This document shows, piece after piece, positions 18,590 through 28,549 of a DNA stretch of 64,000 nt. This DNA is from an uncultured Pontibacter sp. GTDB lineage: Bacteria; Bacteroidota; Bacteroidia; Cytophagales; Hymenobacteraceae. The notes below the pieces were generated by a model that saw nothing but the letters and a program-made list of their open reading frames with translations, was not told where the DNA came from and ran no database searches. The DNA lies in the NCBI RefSeq assembly GCF_947499215.1, contig NZ_CANMNI010000002.1, forward strand, positions 124,001 through 188,000, read 5' to 3'. Position numbers and translations under genes: made by a program. Numbering within the stretch: position 1 is the stretch's first letter; each line of letters begins with the position of its first letter.

Positions 18590-20629
18590 TTAGCTTACCG
18601 TTCCCCCATTTTTCACTTCTTTGCTCGGCTGTACAAAGGCCAGCGAACCGTCGGCATTCTCGGCCATCAGGATCATACCTTGGCTCGTAATGCCTTTGAT
18701 CTCACGCGGCGCCAAGTTCACCAGAATGCTTACTTGCTGTCCAATGATCTCCTCTGGATTGAAGAACTCAGCGATACCGCTCACCACCGTGCGCTGGTCT
18801 ATACCTGTGTCGATCTTTAGTTTCAGGAGCTTTTTGGTTTTGGCTACTTTCTCAGCTTCTATGATCGTCCCGATTCGGATATCCATTTTGGTGAAGTCCT
18901 CAAAGGTAATATCCTCCTTGGCTGGCTCTACTACGGCATTGGCTGCTTCGTTGGCTTTTTTCGTGTCGAGGAGTTTCTGTACCTGCGCTTCTACGGCAGC
19001 GTCCTCCACTTTCTCGAACATCAGTTCTGGTGTGCCTATTACATGGCCTACTGGTAGCAAGTCAGCGGCACCGGCCTCTGCCCATGTGCCTACCGGCTTA
19101 TTGAGCATACTTCCCAGTTTCTGTGCCGAAGTCGGCAGGAATGGCTCCATCAGGATGCTTAGGCTGGCCGAGATCTGCAGCGCGATGTTCATGATGGTTT
19201 TCACACGCTCCTCGTCTGTTTTAATTAGTTTCCAAGGCTCGGTGTCGGCCAAATATTTATTCCCCAGACGGGCCAGGTTCATCAATTCGCTCAGGGCATC
19301 GCGGAAACGGTAGCGCTCGATGTAGGTGGCAATTACCATCGGCATACCTTCCAGTACGCCCAGCACTTCTTTGTCATAATCTGTGAGCTCGCCACGGGCC
19401 GGCACTTCGCCGTTGTAGTACTTTTGGGTCAGCACCACAGCGCGGTTGATAAAGTTGCCCAGAATGGCCAGCAGTTCGTTGTTGTTGCGGGCCTGATAGT
19501 CTTTCCACGTGAAATCGTTGTCCTTGCTCTCCGGTGCGTTGGCGCACAAGGTATAGCGCAGCACGTCGCCTTTGCCTGGGAACTCCTCGAGGTACTCGTG
19601 CAGCCACACTGCCCAGTTGCGGGACGTAGAGATCTTGTCACCTTCCAGATTCAAAAACTCATTTGCCGGCACGTTATCAGGCAGCACGTAGTCGCCGTGT
19701 GCCTTGAGCATGCTCGGGAAAATGATGCAGTGAAACACGATGTTGTCTTTGCCGATAAAGTGCACCAGCTTCGACTCCGGATCTTTCCAGTAGGTTTCCC
19801 AGTCTGGTGTAAGGTCTTTGGTGGCCGAGATGTAGCCGATCGGGGCATCGAACCATACGTAGAGCACCTTGCCTTCTGCGCCTTCTACCGGCACCGGCAC
19901 ACCCCAGTCGAGGTCGCGGGTAACGGCACGCGGCTGCAGGCCTTGGTCGATCCAGCTTTTGCACTGGCCGTACACGTTCGGCTTCCAGTCGCCTTTGTGG
20001 CCTTCCACGATCCACTCGCGTAGCCATGGCTCATACTCGTTCAGCGGCAGGTACCAATGCTTGGTTTCGCGCATAACGGGCACGGCGCCGCTCAACGTAC
20101 TTTTTGGGTTGATCAGGTCGGTTGCGTTGAGGGAAGTACCGCAGCTCTCACACTGGTCGCCGTAAGCGTTCTCGTTACCGCACTTCGGGCAGGTGCCCAC
20201 GATATAGCGGTCAGCCAAAAATTGCTGCGCTTTCTCGTCGTAGTACTGCTGCGTGGTCTGCTCTATGAATTTCCCGTCGTTGTAAAGCTTCAGGAAAAAA
20301 TCAGAAGCCGTTTCGTGGTGCGTTTTAGAAGAGGTGCGGGAGTAGATGTCGAACGACACATTAAAATCCTCGAACGACTTCTTGATCAGCTCGTGGTATT
20401 TGTCCACGGCCTGCTGTGGTGTGATGCCCTCTTTCTTGGCGCGGATCGTGATCGGCACGCCGTGTTCATCGGAGCCGCAGATGAATTTCACGTCTCTGCC
20501 CTGCGAGCGCAGGTAGCGCACGTAAATATCGGCAGGCAGGTATACGCCAGCCAAGTGCCCAATGTGCACCGGACCGTTGGCATAAGGCAAAGCCGCCGTT
20601 ACTGTATATCTTTTGTAGTTTTCAGCCAT
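18590..20629 (-). CDS. metG: Methionyl-tRNA synthetase
   Basis: The 679-residue enzyme charges tRNA-Met. Signature HIGH is HIGHLAG near the N terminus, the zinc knuckle is [18 protein letters not shown], the KMSKS loop appears as DKISTSRNW, and a C-terminal EMAP-like tRNA-binding domain ([14 protein letters not shown] to the end) is fused. ATG at 20629 ([19 protein letters not shown]) is chosen because a further nine in-frame residues would start inside the -7 box at 20646-20653. Confidence 0.97.
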   Translation of the reverse strand: MAENYKRYTVTAALPYANGPVHIGHLAGVYLPADIYVRYLRSQGRDVKFICGSDEHGVPITIRAKKEGITPQQAVDKYHELIKKSFEDFNVSFDIYSRTSSKTHHETASDFFLKLYNDGKFIEQTTQQYYDEKAQQFLADRYIVGTCPKCGNENAYGDQCESCGTSLNATDLINPKSTLSGAVPVMRETKHWYLPLNEYEPWLREWIVEGHKGDWKPNVYGQCKSWIDQGLQPRAVTRDLDWGVPVPVEGAEGKVLYVWFDAPIGYISATKDLTPDWETYWKDPESKLVHFIGKDNIVFHCIIFPSMLKAHGDYVLPDNVPANEFLNLEGDKISTSRNWAVWLHEYLEEFPGKGDVLRYTLCANAPESKDNDFTWKDYQARNNNELLAILGNFINRAVVLTQKYYNGEVPARGELTDYDKEVLGVLEGMPMVIATYIERYRFRDALSELMNLARLGNKYLADTEPWKLIKTDEERVKTIMNIALQISASLSILMEPFLPTSAQKLGSMLNKPVGTWAEAGAADLLPVGHVIGTPELMFEKVEDAAVEAQVQKLLDTKKANEAANAVVEPAKEDITFEDFTKMDIRIGTIIEAEKVAKTKKLLKLKIDTGIDQRTVVSGIAEFFNPEEIIGQQVSILVNLAPREIKGITSQGMILMAENADGSLAFVQPSKEVKNGGTVS

Positions 20630-20645
20630 AGTCTTTGTAAAAACG

Positions 20646-20653
20646 CAAATATA
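20646..20653 (-). promoter_or_regulatory. Candidate -7 box of metG (TATATTTG)
   Basis: On the minus strand TATATTTG fits TAnnTTTG, 17 bases upstream of the metG ATG. Confidence 0.5.
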
Positions 20654-20884
20654 CAAATACCCGTTGGATTGAGCGTCTATACTATCCCCATTCAGAAAAA
20701 ATGGCGGATATAGCCTGACCAGCCCGCCGCTTTTCCGTAAACGTTAATCCGGCTATAGTTGGGCAGGTATACCAAGACGCAGCCATAAGTAACAGACCGT
20801 TTGTATGTTTTAACGAACTACCCCGTATACCTGAAAGCACAACCGCTAGTACCAGATAATAAAGAACCCAATCACCTGACTAAT

Positions 20885-21142
20885 ATGAAGAACCAAGATA
20901 ATTTCCACGAAAAGAAGAGCGACAGCGGCCACTTGGGCGAGGAAAAGGATAGAAACAAAGTAAGTAAGAATCCAGCACCCAAAGGCACTGCCCCTGACCG
21001 GGAATCGGAGACCACACCACCCGACCATGAGGTATATGTTGACCTAGAGCCGGATGAACTGCATATCGGCGATGAGGAGGATGAGATTGAGGACGTGAGC
21101 GACCTCCGCAAAAAAGACCAAGACAAAAAGAAAAAGAAATAA
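20885..21142 (+). CDS. Small acidic, disordered protein
   Basis: This 85-residue protein from ATG at 20885 is nearly free of hydrophobic residues: a K/D/E-rich start (MKNQDNFHEKKSDSGHL), an acidic middle (EPDELHIGDEEDEIEDV) and a lysine tail (DKKKKK). No function is recognised. An in-frame TTG at 20801 would give a longer and less likely form. Its stop codon is inside the 40-base palindrome that follows. Confidence 0.6.
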   Translation: MKNQDNFHEKKSDSGHLGEEKDRNKVSKNPAPKGTAPDRESETTPPDHEVYVDLEPDELHIGDEEDEIEDVSDLRKKDQDKKKKK

Positions 21143-21180
21143 ACAAGAAGCGCTGCCCCATGGGGCAGCGCTTCTTGTTT
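21141..21180. terminator. 40-base perfect palindrome, bidirectional terminator
   Basis: Bases 21141-21160 are the exact reverse complement of 21161-21180 (AAACAAGAAGCGCTGCCCCA then its inverse). It sits between two convergent genes and overlaps the stop codon of the left one. Confidence 0.85.
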
Positions 21181-21185
21181 ATACC

Positions 21186-21518
21186 TTAGTTATTGCCAAC
21201 CGGAGGCCGGGTGGGCAGCGGTCGGAATATGCGGTGGCGTGTGGTGTCGATTGGGGCATTGGGCAGCTGCTGCGGCCTTACCTCAGGCGGCACGTTGACA
21301 GGCACGTTGCGGTCAACTTCTTCGATCCTGCGTTTTCGGTTCACGTCGCTGGACTGCTCATACATCTGCCGGCGAATCGGATTATCCTCGCTATACCTTA
21401 CCCGCTGGCTATGATCCGGACTGGGCGGCAGATTGCCCGCACCGCCCTCCGACAGCGAAGTACAACCGACTGTTCCCAGCAACGTCAGCGCCCCTATCCA
21501 GTTTATATACCTTTTCAT
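21186..21518 (-). CDS. Small lipoprotein, unrecognised
   Basis: 110 residues with a lipoprotein signal (ALTLLGTVGC, lipid cysteine about residue 19). The mature part is proline- and arginine-rich and probably disordered (VPPEVRPQQLPNAPID). No function is recognised. It ends five bases from the palindromic terminator. Confidence 0.6.
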   Translation of the reverse strand: MKRYINWIGALTLLGTVGCTSLSEGGAGNLPPSPDHSQRVRYSEDNPIRRQMYEQSSDVNRKRRIEEVDRNVPVNVPPEVRPQQLPNAPIDTTRHRIFRPLPTRPPVGNN

Positions 21519-21609
21519 CTTGGCTCCATCTTAAAATAGTAAAATACAGGCACTTGCTAAAGCACCTTATACTATGTATACGGATGAAAAAGTATAAAAG
21601 AGCGTATTC

Positions 21610-21873
21610 TTACTTATTCTGGTTCATGTTGTTATACCCTACTTGAGTAAGCATCAACCCGTCCGGAGCCGGCGTAACCCAAGCGAGTTTAGCCAAATGG
21701 TGTTCCGCTTCTTTCTGCACATCCTTGTACTTCGGGTAGCGTTCCTGCAAGTAGGGGTACAGCTCTTGGTAAGACAGCACATTACCTGCCTCCAAGTTGT
21801 TCTCTTTAAAAGCGCCCATAATGCACTGCGCCAGATTTTCTATGTTGTCCGCTTCGGAGTGTAGTTCGTTCAT
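21610..21873 (-). CDS. Small cytosolic protein, unrecognised
   Basis: 87 residues, no signal peptide. The order helix (MNELHSEADNIENLAQCIMGAFKE), YPYLQERYPKYKDVQKEAE and WVTPAPDGLMLTQVGYNN suggests a small helical protein with a winged-helix-like end, but no family is named. It is alone on its strand. Confidence 0.55.
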   Translation of the reverse strand: MNELHSEADNIENLAQCIMGAFKENNLEAGNVLSYQELYPYLQERYPKYKDVQKEAEHHLAKLAWVTPAPDGLMLTQVGYNNMNQNK

Positions 21874-21952
21874 GTCTGTTTTCTCTTTAGTGTTGGATAG
21901 AAAATACGGCGATCTAAGTTTGGAAGTTAGAAAGTTTAGAAGTTAAATGTAG

Positions 21953-21973
21953 CGCCGTTACACTGTAACGGCG
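21953..21973. repeat. Short palindrome
   Basis: CGCCGTTACA and TGTAACGGCG are exact inverted copies around one C; TAGC...GCTA flanks extend it. No T-run, so its role is open. Confidence 0.5.
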
Positions 21974-22071
21974 TGGTGCTACGCAGTATTACCGTTCCAT
22001 TTATGAGGACAGGTCGCTATCTGCCCGAATCGCACACCAAGCAATCATCAATTAACAACTAACAATTCTAC

Positions 22072-22620
22072 CTACTCCCCTTTCTTAAAACCCAAAGCCA
22101 CGGAGTTGAGGCAATAGCGGAGACCAGTTGGCTTTGGCCCGTCGTCGAATACGTGGCCCAGATGGCCGCCGCAACGGCCGCAGACTACCTCTGTACGCAC
22201 CATACCCATACTACGGTCAGCTACCTCCCGCACGTTTTTAGAGGAAATCGGCTTATAGAAACTTGGCCAGCCGGTGCCGGAGTCGAACTTGGTGTCGGAG
22301 GTGAAAACCTCATTGCCGCAGGCGGCGCAGGTATAGACGCCTTTTTCTTTGTGATCGTTGTATTTACCGCTGAAGGCGCGCTCCGTACCCTTTTTGCGAA
22401 GCACATAATACTGTGCCGGCGTGAGCTGCTTTTTCCACTCCGCCTCGGTTTTATTCACCTCATATTGTTGTTTACTTTTCTTCGAGGCGTCATTTTGAGC
22501 AGCTTCCACATTAGCTGAGGCGAGGGTGGTGCCTTCGGAATCGGTGATGGGCTGGTCCTGTTGGCCGCAGGCGGGAAGGCTCAGCAGCAACAGTAAGGTA
22601 TAGACATAAATCATTTTCAT
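22072..22620 (-). CDS. msrB: Peptide-methionine (R)-S-oxide reductase, lipoprotein form
   Basis: The 182-residue enzyme repairs R-methionine sulfoxide in proteins. It has a lipoprotein signal (LLLLSLPAC, cysteine about 18), zinc pairs CAAC and CGRC, and the catalytic segment RYCLNSVAL near the C terminus. It should therefore act at the cell envelope. Full MsrB domain from about residue 60. Alone on its strand. Confidence 0.94.
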   Translation of the reverse strand: MKMIYVYTLLLLLSLPACGQQDQPITDSEGTTLASANVEAAQNDASKKSKQQYEVNKTEAEWKKQLTPAQYYVLRKKGTERAFSGKYNDHKEKGVYTCAACGNEVFTSDTKFDSGTGWPSFYKPISSKNVREVADRSMGMVRTEVVCGRCGGHLGHVFDDGPKPTGLRYCLNSVALGFKKGE

Positions 22621-22805
22621 ACAGTTGTTTACGAAACATTAGAGCAATAAACAGGCCCTTTTTGAATATTTTATACCTGATTGAACAAAGCCAGCACACA
22701 TAATGTTTGCTCCATAACCACAGCCATCGTGCTGTAACTGAAGATTTAATAATTACCTAACCTGTTTATTTCGAGCGGACTACTAAAAATGCGAAGGCTT
22801 TTTCA

Positions 22806-22813
22806 TACCTTTG
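22806..22813 (+). promoter_or_regulatory. Candidate -7 box of typA (TACCTTTG)
   Basis: TACCTTTG fits TAnnTTTG and ends 20 bases before the typA ATG at 22834. It lies inside an in-frame upstream extension (from 22789), which is therefore unlikely to be translated. Confidence 0.6.
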
Positions 22814-22833
22814 CACCTCGAAAAATCTATTCA

Positions 22834-24645
22834 ATGCAAAATATTCGAAATATCGCGATTATCGCACACGTAGACCACGGCAAGACAACGCTCGTGGACA
22901 AGATCATCCACGCTTCAAAGCTATTCGCTGACCACCAGCACTTTGACGACCTCATTCTGGACAACAATGACCTGGAGCGCGAGCGCGGTATCACGATCGT
23001 TTCCAAGAACGTATCGGTTCGTTACAAAGACGTTAAGATCAACATCATTGACACGCCTGGTCACGCCGACTTCGGTGGCGAGGTAGAGCGTGTTCTGAAA
23101 ATGGCCGACGGTGTGCTCCTTTTGGTGGATGCCTTCGAAGGTGCCATGCCACAGACACGTTTCGTACTGGGTAAAGCGATTCAGTTGGGTCTTAAGCCGA
23201 TTGTAGTAGTAAACAAAGTAGACAAAGAAAACTGCCGTCCTGATGAAGTGCACGAGCAGGTGTTCGACCTGATGTTCAACCTTGAGGCAACAGAAGACCA
23301 GTTGGACTTCACGACGCTTTACGGTTCTTCTAAGCAGGGTTGGATGAGCACTGACTGGACGCAGCCAACTGATAACATCACGCCACTGCTGGATGCCATC
23401 ATCGACGTGATCCCTCCTGCCCCTTACCGTGAAGGTACGCCGCAGATGCAGATCACCTCGCTTGACTACTCTTCTTTCGTGGGTCGTATCGCCATCGGTC
23501 GTGTGCACCGTGGTACGCTAAAGGAAGGTATGCCAATCAGCTTGATGAAAGCAGACGGCTCTGTTAAGAAAGGTCGTATCAAGGAGCTTCAGGTTTTTGA
23601 AGGTCTTGGTAGAAAGTCTGTACAGGAAGTAACTGCTGGCGAAATATGCGCCATCACAGGCATAGAAGGCTTCGATATTGGCGATACAATTGCTGATGCT
23701 GAGAACCCTGAGGCTTTGGCCCGTATCTCAATCGACGAGCCAACGATGAACATGCTCTTCACGATCAACAACTCTCCTTTCTTCGGTAAAGAGGGTAAGT
23801 TCGTGACGTCGCGTCACCTGCGTGACCGTCTGTACAAAGAAACTGAGAAAAACCTAGCCCTGCGCGTACAGGAAACCGACCGTGAAGATACCTTCTTGGT
23901 ATTCGGTCGCGGTATCCTTCACTTGTCAGTTTTAATCGAAACGATGCGTCGTGAAGGTTACGAACTGCAGGTAGGTCAGCCACAGGTTATCTATAAAGAA
24001 ATTGACGGCCAGCGCCACGAGCCAATCGAGCACTTGGTAGTGGACGTTCCAGAAGAGACTGCCGGTAAGGTAATTGAGCTGGTATCAATGCGTAAAGGCG
24101 AACTGACGATCATGGAGCCGAAAGGCGACTTGCAGCACCTGGAGTTTAACATCCCGGCGCGTGGTCTGATCGGTCTGCGTAACAACGTACTGACTGCCAC
24201 TGCTGGTGAGGCTATCATGAACCACCGCTTCCTAGCATACGAGCCACACAAAGGCCCGATCCCTGGACGTAACAACGGTTCTATCATTTCGATGGAAACA
24301 GGCCCGGGTACAGCTTACTCAATCGACAAGCTGCAGGACCGTGGTGTATTCTTCGTTGATCCGGGTGTAGATGTATACATGGGTCAGGTAATTGGTGAGC
24401 ACAACCGCCAGAACGATATCACGGTGAACATCCAGAAGGGCAAGAAGCTGACGAACATGCGTGCTTCCGGTTCTGACGACAACACCAAGATCGCTCCTGC
24501 GAAGAACTTCTCTCTGGAAGAAGCCATGGAATACATCCAGAAGGATGAGTACTTGGAAGTGACGCCAAAGAGCCTGCGTATGCGCAAGATCTACCTCGAC
24601 GAGAACGAGCGTAACCGCATGAGCAAAAAAGAAGAAGTAGCGTAA
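22834..24645 (+). CDS. typA: Translational GTPase TypA/BipA
   Basis: The 603-residue ribosome-binding GTPase is related to EF-G and acts in ribosome assembly and stress adaptation. Motifs: [12 protein letters not shown] (G1, residues 8-19), [20 protein letters not shown] (G3), [13 protein letters not shown] (G4), and the BipA-specific C-terminal domain with [19 protein letters not shown]. Start as argued from the promoter. The highly conserved gene contains no AGGTATA word. Confidence 0.97.
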   Translation: MQNIRNIAIIAHVDHGKTTLVDKIIHASKLFADHQHFDDLILDNNDLERERGITIVSKNVSVRYKDVKINIIDTPGHADFGGEVERVLKMADGVLLLVDAFEGAMPQTRFVLGKAIQLGLKPIVVVNKVDKENCRPDEVHEQVFDLMFNLEATEDQLDFTTLYGSSKQGWMSTDWTQPTDNITPLLDAIIDVIPPAPYREGTPQMQITSLDYSSFVGRIAIGRVHRGTLKEGMPISLMKADGSVKKGRIKELQVFEGLGRKSVQEVTAGEICAITGIEGFDIGDTIADAENPEALARISIDEPTMNMLFTINNSPFFGKEGKFVTSRHLRDRLYKETEKNLALRVQETDREDTFLVFGRGILHLSVLIETMRREGYELQVGQPQVIYKEIDGQRHEPIEHLVVDVPEETAGKVIELVSMRKGELTIMEPKGDLQHLEFNIPARGLIGLRNNVLTATAGEAIMNHRFLAYEPHKGPIPGRNNGSIISMETGPGTAYSIDKLQDRGVFFVDPGVDVYMGQVIGEHNRQNDITVNIQKGKKLTNMRASGSDDNTKIAPAKNFSLEEAMEYIQKDEYLEVTPKSLRMRKIYLDENERNRMSKKEEVA

Positions 24646-24666
24646 GTTAAACGCTTATAAATTAGG

Positions 24667-24704
24667 AAGCCCCGGCTGGTGAAAACTGGCCGGGGCTTTT
24701 TTTA
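24667..24704 (+). terminator. Terminator after typA
   Basis: AAGCCCCGGC pairs with GCCGGGGCTT, followed by a run of T. Confidence 0.9.
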
Positions 24705-24775
24705 TGCGCGCTTTGTAAGATATTATGCTTTAGCTATATTGAATGGGAATGTATAGGAGGATATTTAAGACTCCA

Positions 24776-24835
24776 CACATATTGCGGACATTGGGAGTAG
24801 GTACACTTGCTAGCGGGTAATTATGTGCAATTAGA
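24776..24835. repeat. Cassette-like upstream flank (copy 1)
   Basis: The 35 bases ending GGGAGTAGGTACACTTGCTA match 62782-62816 at 27 positions, most differences being transitions. AGTAGG and CTTGCT can pair (with G-T pairs). It lies just before an AT-rich lone gene, as does the other copy. Confidence 0.5.
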
Positions 24836-24848
24836 ACAAAGAAAACAG

Positions 24849-25796
24849 ATGATTAAAAAAATTAAACTAACGACATTACTTTTATCAATTTCATTGATTG
24901 GTTTTGGACAATCACCACCAAAAGAAAAGTCTGAAAATCATATTCAGATTAAAGGAACAAATATATTTATGATTCCCCCTTTTTCTTTTGAGCCTTCAAG
25001 TAATTTTAAAGGTTTCCAAAATTCGAAAGATCAAACGACTATGATTATGGTTATGGAAATTCCTGGTCCATATTCAGAAGTATCAAAAGGATTCAATTCT
25101 GAAATGCTTAAAACAAAGGGTATGGAATTGAAGTCCTTAAAAAAAGTTAAAGTTGCTGATTACGATGGATTACTAATTGAATTAGATCAATCTGCAAACG
25201 GACTTATATTTTCAAAGCAAATTCTAATTTATGGCAACAATAAATCAAGCACACTCATAAACGGCGTTTACCAAAAAGACTCATTACAACTAGGTAAAAG
25301 GATTGAAGAAAGTATTTTAACAACTTTTGTCGACTCTGAGTTGGAAAGCAACCCTAGAGAAGCATTGAACTATAAATTAGATGAAAACGCTGGCTCTTTG
25401 AAGTTTCATTCGGTTATAGGGAACGGAATGTTGTTTAATCGAGATCTAAAAACACCAACAGAAAGTGTAGATAAAGCAACTTTGATAACTGATAAATCAT
25501 TTTCCAATATCGAAATAAGTAACAAGAAGCTATTTTGTATCTCAAGATTAAAAAAGTATCCTGAAGATTATTCTGTAATTACGAGTAAGGGAATCAACGA
25601 GATTGTGTTAGACGACCTAAAAGGATTTGAACTCTTTGCAAAGAATAATGATAGGGAAAGTGAAGAAATGTATCAAGTAATCTTATTTGATGATAATGGA
25701 GGGTATTACCTATTGGTTGGAACCTATTTAGCTGGAAGTAAAAATGCCATTACTGATATAAGAAAGGTTATTGAAACCTTCAAAAGAAAAAAATAA
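24849..25796 (+). CDS. Unrecognised secreted protein (AT-rich)
   Basis: 315 residues from ATG at 24849, with a signal peptide (IKLTTLLLSISLIGFGQ) and a soluble periplasmic body. It contains two loosely similar halves about the form of a 'stress/quality' domain: FSFEPSSNFKGFQNSKDQTTMIMVMEI-type strand early and SNIEISNKKLFCISRLKKY later; family not recognised. Codon use is far more AT-rich than neighbours, the AGGTATA word is absent, and the gene is flanked by structured repeats, so it is probably acquired. Confidence 0.62.
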   Translation: MIKKIKLTTLLLSISLIGFGQSPPKEKSENHIQIKGTNIFMIPPFSFEPSSNFKGFQNSKDQTTMIMVMEIPGPYSEVSKGFNSEMLKTKGMELKSLKKVKVADYDGLLIELDQSANGLIFSKQILIYGNNKSSTLINGVYQKDSLQLGKRIEESILTTFVDSELESNPREALNYKLDENAGSLKFHSVIGNGMLFNRDLKTPTESVDKATLITDKSFSNIEISNKKLFCISRLKKYPEDYSVITSKGINEIVLDDLKGFELFAKNNDRESEEMYQVILFDDNGGYYLLVGTYLAGSKNAITDIRKVIETFKRKK

Positions 25797-25862
25797 CAGC
25801 ACATAACAAGCTTCATAATAAAAGCTTCAGCTTTGCCTACATTATGCACGAGTAACGCGGTA
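25795..25862. repeat. Cassette-like downstream flank (copy 1)
   Basis: CAGCACATAACAAGC...AAGCTTCAGCTTTGCC...TTATGCACGAGTAACG follows the gene and resembles 63423-63480. CATAAT (25814-25819) pairs with ATTATG (25841-25846), and AAAGCTTCAGCTTT folds inside. This recalls a recombination-site or transcript-end fold. Confidence 0.5.
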
Positions 25863-25890
25863 TGTCATTGAATTGAATTAACAGAGAATC

Positions 25891-26304
25891 ATGAATTCCA
25901 GTACTGCCATCAAAATGATGTTACTGCTAATCACCGCTGTAACTATCTTTCATTTCAGCATTATTTTAAAGATTGTTCCTTATGAAATCACATGGGGAGG
26001 GCGGCTAAAGAATGACTCTGAAATGTATGTTTTCGAATCATTATCTATAATCATAAATCTCTTTTTAATCTTAACTCTGCTAATTAAAGGAAACTATCTT
26101 AAACAGATGTTTTCATTAAGAATTGTGAACATAATTCTGTGGATTTTCTTTGTTCTTTTTGGTTTAAATACCATTGGCAACCTATTTGCAAATACATATT
26201 TTGAAAAATTATTTGCAGTACTAACACTTGCTTCTTCCATTCTAATTTGGATCATACTTAAAGTAAAACATAACGAGCACACAAAATTGCATAAACCGCA
26301 ATAA
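25891..26304 (+). CDS. Unrecognised membrane protein (AT-rich)
   Basis: A 137-residue protein with four hydrophobic segments (about 8-26, 46-66, 75-95 and 101-122) and a charged tail KHNEHTKLHK. No family is recognised. It follows the downstream flank of the previous gene and shares its AT-rich composition. Confidence 0.6.
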   Translation: MNSSTAIKMMLLLITAVTIFHFSIILKIVPYEITWGGRLKNDSEMYVFESLSIIINLFLILTLLIKGNYLKQMFSLRIVNIILWIFFVLFGLNTIGNLFANTYFEKLFAVLTLASSILIWIILKVKHNEHTKLHKPQ

Positions 26305-26342
26305 AACCGCCACTTACACCAACACGTTAATAACAATACCCC

Positions 26343-26684
26343 ATGCCCAAATTCAAACTCAACCGCTACTGGATAAGCCTTCTACTGATCCCGCCTATCC
26401 TCACCATGGCTGCCGAATATGTCGTTAATTTAAACACGCTAGCCAATGCGGAGGAGCTTCCATTTGCTTTAGTCTTGCTTGATAAGTTATACCCTGTTTG
26501 GGGAGCGATAATATTAGGAATTATTTTAGGGCTATTCCTCTCAATTGTTCCGGCGAAGGATCTGAGGTATAGCCAAAGACTGAAACGCTCCACGGCTTTA
26601 GGCGTCATCATCCTGAACCTTGCCTTTCTTTCCTTTTATGCTTACCTGATCTCTGTTAATGGCTTTAAGGAATTAAACCTCTGA
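26343..26684 (+). CDS. Unrecognised small membrane protein
   Basis: 113 residues with three hydrophobic segments (ISLLLIPPILTMAAEYVV, YPVWGAIILGIILGLFLSIV and ALGVIILNLAFLSFYAYLIS). No motif is recognised. It starts 38 bases after the preceding membrane protein and may share its transcript. Base composition is closer to the housekeeping genes, and one AGGTATA word occurs inside. Confidence 0.6.
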   Translation: MPKFKLNRYWISLLLIPPILTMAAEYVVNLNTLANAEELPFALVLLDKLYPVWGAIILGIILGLFLSIVPAKDLRYSQRLKRSTALGVIILNLAFLSFYAYLISVNGFKELNL

Positions 26685-26863
26685 TATCAAAGCCTGCGCT
26701 TTAGCCATTATCCTAACTGGGTTTCTGTTAATTGGGCTAAACTCTTATAGAAAGCGAAAGATAAAATAGCTCAGAAAAAATTAGGGGCAGGTTATGGAAT
26801 TCAGCTACTTCCTGTATCTAACAAGTGCTCTAAAACTAAGATGACACACTAACCCTCCATTCC

Positions 26864-28549
26864 ATGCTCCAAAAATTACTGGTTTCTCTCTGCATTTGCT
26901 TTGCCCCCTCCTTGATGCTGGCCCAGAAAAAACCGACCGAAACACAACGGTTGGCTACACTAGGAAAAACTTGGGGCCTTTTAAAGTACCATAACCCCAA
27001 TCTAGCTAAAGGTACTCTTGACTGGGACAGTGTGCTGGTAGCGCATGTGCCTACCTTCCAACAAGCAAAAACTCGCAAGGCCTTAAACAAGGCAGTACAA
27101 CAGCTGATTCTGGCAGCCGGCCCCAAAGCTGACAAACCTGCTCCCCTCCCCGACACGTCACAGCTCTTTATGAAGAACTACGACATGGCTTGGACGAAAG
27201 ACCAGCAGCTGTTCGACAAAAAGACAAGACAGCAACTACAGGACGTCATTCTGTATAGGCATAACACTGACTCCACCCACTACATCCGCCCCCATCCTAC
27301 TGGCTCGGTTTTCACCAACGAAAAGGCCTACCGAGAAATGCAGTATCCAGAAACTGAGTACCGCTTGCTGTCTCTGTTCAGATACTGGAATACGATTCAT
27401 TATTTCTTCCCTTACAAGTATCTGACAGATAAAAGTTGGAACAACGTGCTGGAAGAGTACATTCCACAGTTTTTAACTGCAGAAGACGCAGTGCAGTACA
27501 CCTTAACTACCGCCAAGCTTGTAAAGGAAATTGACGACACGCACGGCTTCTTCCAGTCACCAGTTTTTGAAGCATATCTTGGTGAGTACCGCGCACCTTT
27601 TATGTTTGCCATACTAAATGATCAACTGGTGGTGCATGGTCTGCAGGACTCGGTGATGCGGGTACACGACATCCTACCGGGAGATGTGATCACCCATGTC
27701 GGAGGCCGCGATGTGAAAGACCTAATAAAGGAACGGGAGCAGTACTCTGCTTTCTCTAACCAAACGGGTCGCAACTACAACATACTGCCCATGCACCTGC
27801 TGCGTGGCCATACAAACGAACTGGAGATCACCTTTACCAGAGGTGGCAAAGTCACCACTAAAAAAATAAAGCGCTACAAGCAGGAGTATGGCCTGATGAG
27901 TCTATCCCAACAATATACCAGCAACCCCGCAGCGAAAGAAGTGAGCCCAAGTATAGGTTATATCCTAAATGCGCGCATAAACAGCCAAGCACAGGCAGAT
28001 AGCATCTATAAGGCCATGGCTAATTACAAAGCTATCATCTACGACCTGCGCCCCAACACAGACCATACACTACGCTGGCATATGGCTCATTTACTTTCTG
28101 AGCCAACTCCTTTTTTTAATGGGACCTTTGCTAAAATAAGTATTCCAGGTACTTTCAATTGGTTGGGTGGTTCGGATCATGAGACACAAACCGGTCCTGA
28201 ATCAAACCCATCCCCATTTCAGGGGAGGTTATATATCCTAGTAGGGCCTTATACCTTCAGCCTAGGTGAGTTCACGGCCATGGCGCTGCAGACCGTTCCA
28301 AACGCAAAAGTAATAGGTTCCCAAACTGCTGGAGCCGACGGCGACGTAAAGCGAATCATATTACCAGGTAGCATCTCAACGATGATTTCAGGTTTGGGCA
28401 TTTATTATCCGGACAGAACGCAAACCCAGCGTATAGGAATTGTACCGGATGTGGAAGTAAAACTGACTTCTGAAGACTTTCAAGTCGGAAAAGACACCGT
28501 ACTTCAACATGCTATAGAACTGGCAGAAAAGGAGACAAAAGGCTTATGA
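26864..28549 (+). CDS. S41 family (C-terminal processing) peptidase
   Basis: The 561-residue secreted serine protease has a signal peptide (LLVSLCICFAPSLMLAQ), an N-terminal helical region, a PDZ-like segment (VMRVHDILPGDVITHVGGRDV about 263-285) and the C-terminal S41 domain with the nucleophile in YTFSLGEF (about residue 465) and SQTAGADGD after it. It would act in the periplasm on unknown substrates. Its TGA overlaps the next ATG by four bases (ATGA), so the two genes are coupled. Confidence 0.88.
   Translation: MLQKLLVSLCICFAPSLMLAQKKPTETQRLATLGKTWGLLKYHNPNLAKGTLDWDSVLVAHVPTFQQAKTRKALNKAVQQLILAAGPKADKPAPLPDTSQLFMKNYDMAWTKDQQLFDKKTRQQLQDVILYRHNTDSTHYIRPHPTGSVFTNEKAYREMQYPETEYRLLSLFRYWNTIHYFFPYKYLTDKSWNNVLEEYIPQFLTAEDAVQYTLTTAKLVKEIDDTHGFFQSPVFEAYLGEYRAPFMFAILNDQLVVHGLQDSVMRVHDILPGDVITHVGGRDVKDLIKEREQYSAFSNQTGRNYNILPMHLLRGHTNELEITFTRGGKVTTKKIKRYKQEYGLMSLSQQYTSNPAAKEVSPSIGYILNARINSQAQADSIYKAMANYKAIIYDLRPNTDHTLRWHMAHLLSEPTPFFNGTFAKISIPGTFNWLGGSDHETQTGPESNPSPFQGRLYILVGPYTFSLGEFTAMALQTVPNAKVIGSQTAGADGDVKRIILPGSISTMISGLGIYYPDRTQTQRIGIVPDVEVKLTSEDFQVGKDTVLQHAIELAEKETKGL

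Noticed and set aside
22789..22833. N-terminal extension of typA
   Set aside because: The -7 box TACCTTTG lies inside it and the family starts at [16 protein letters not shown].
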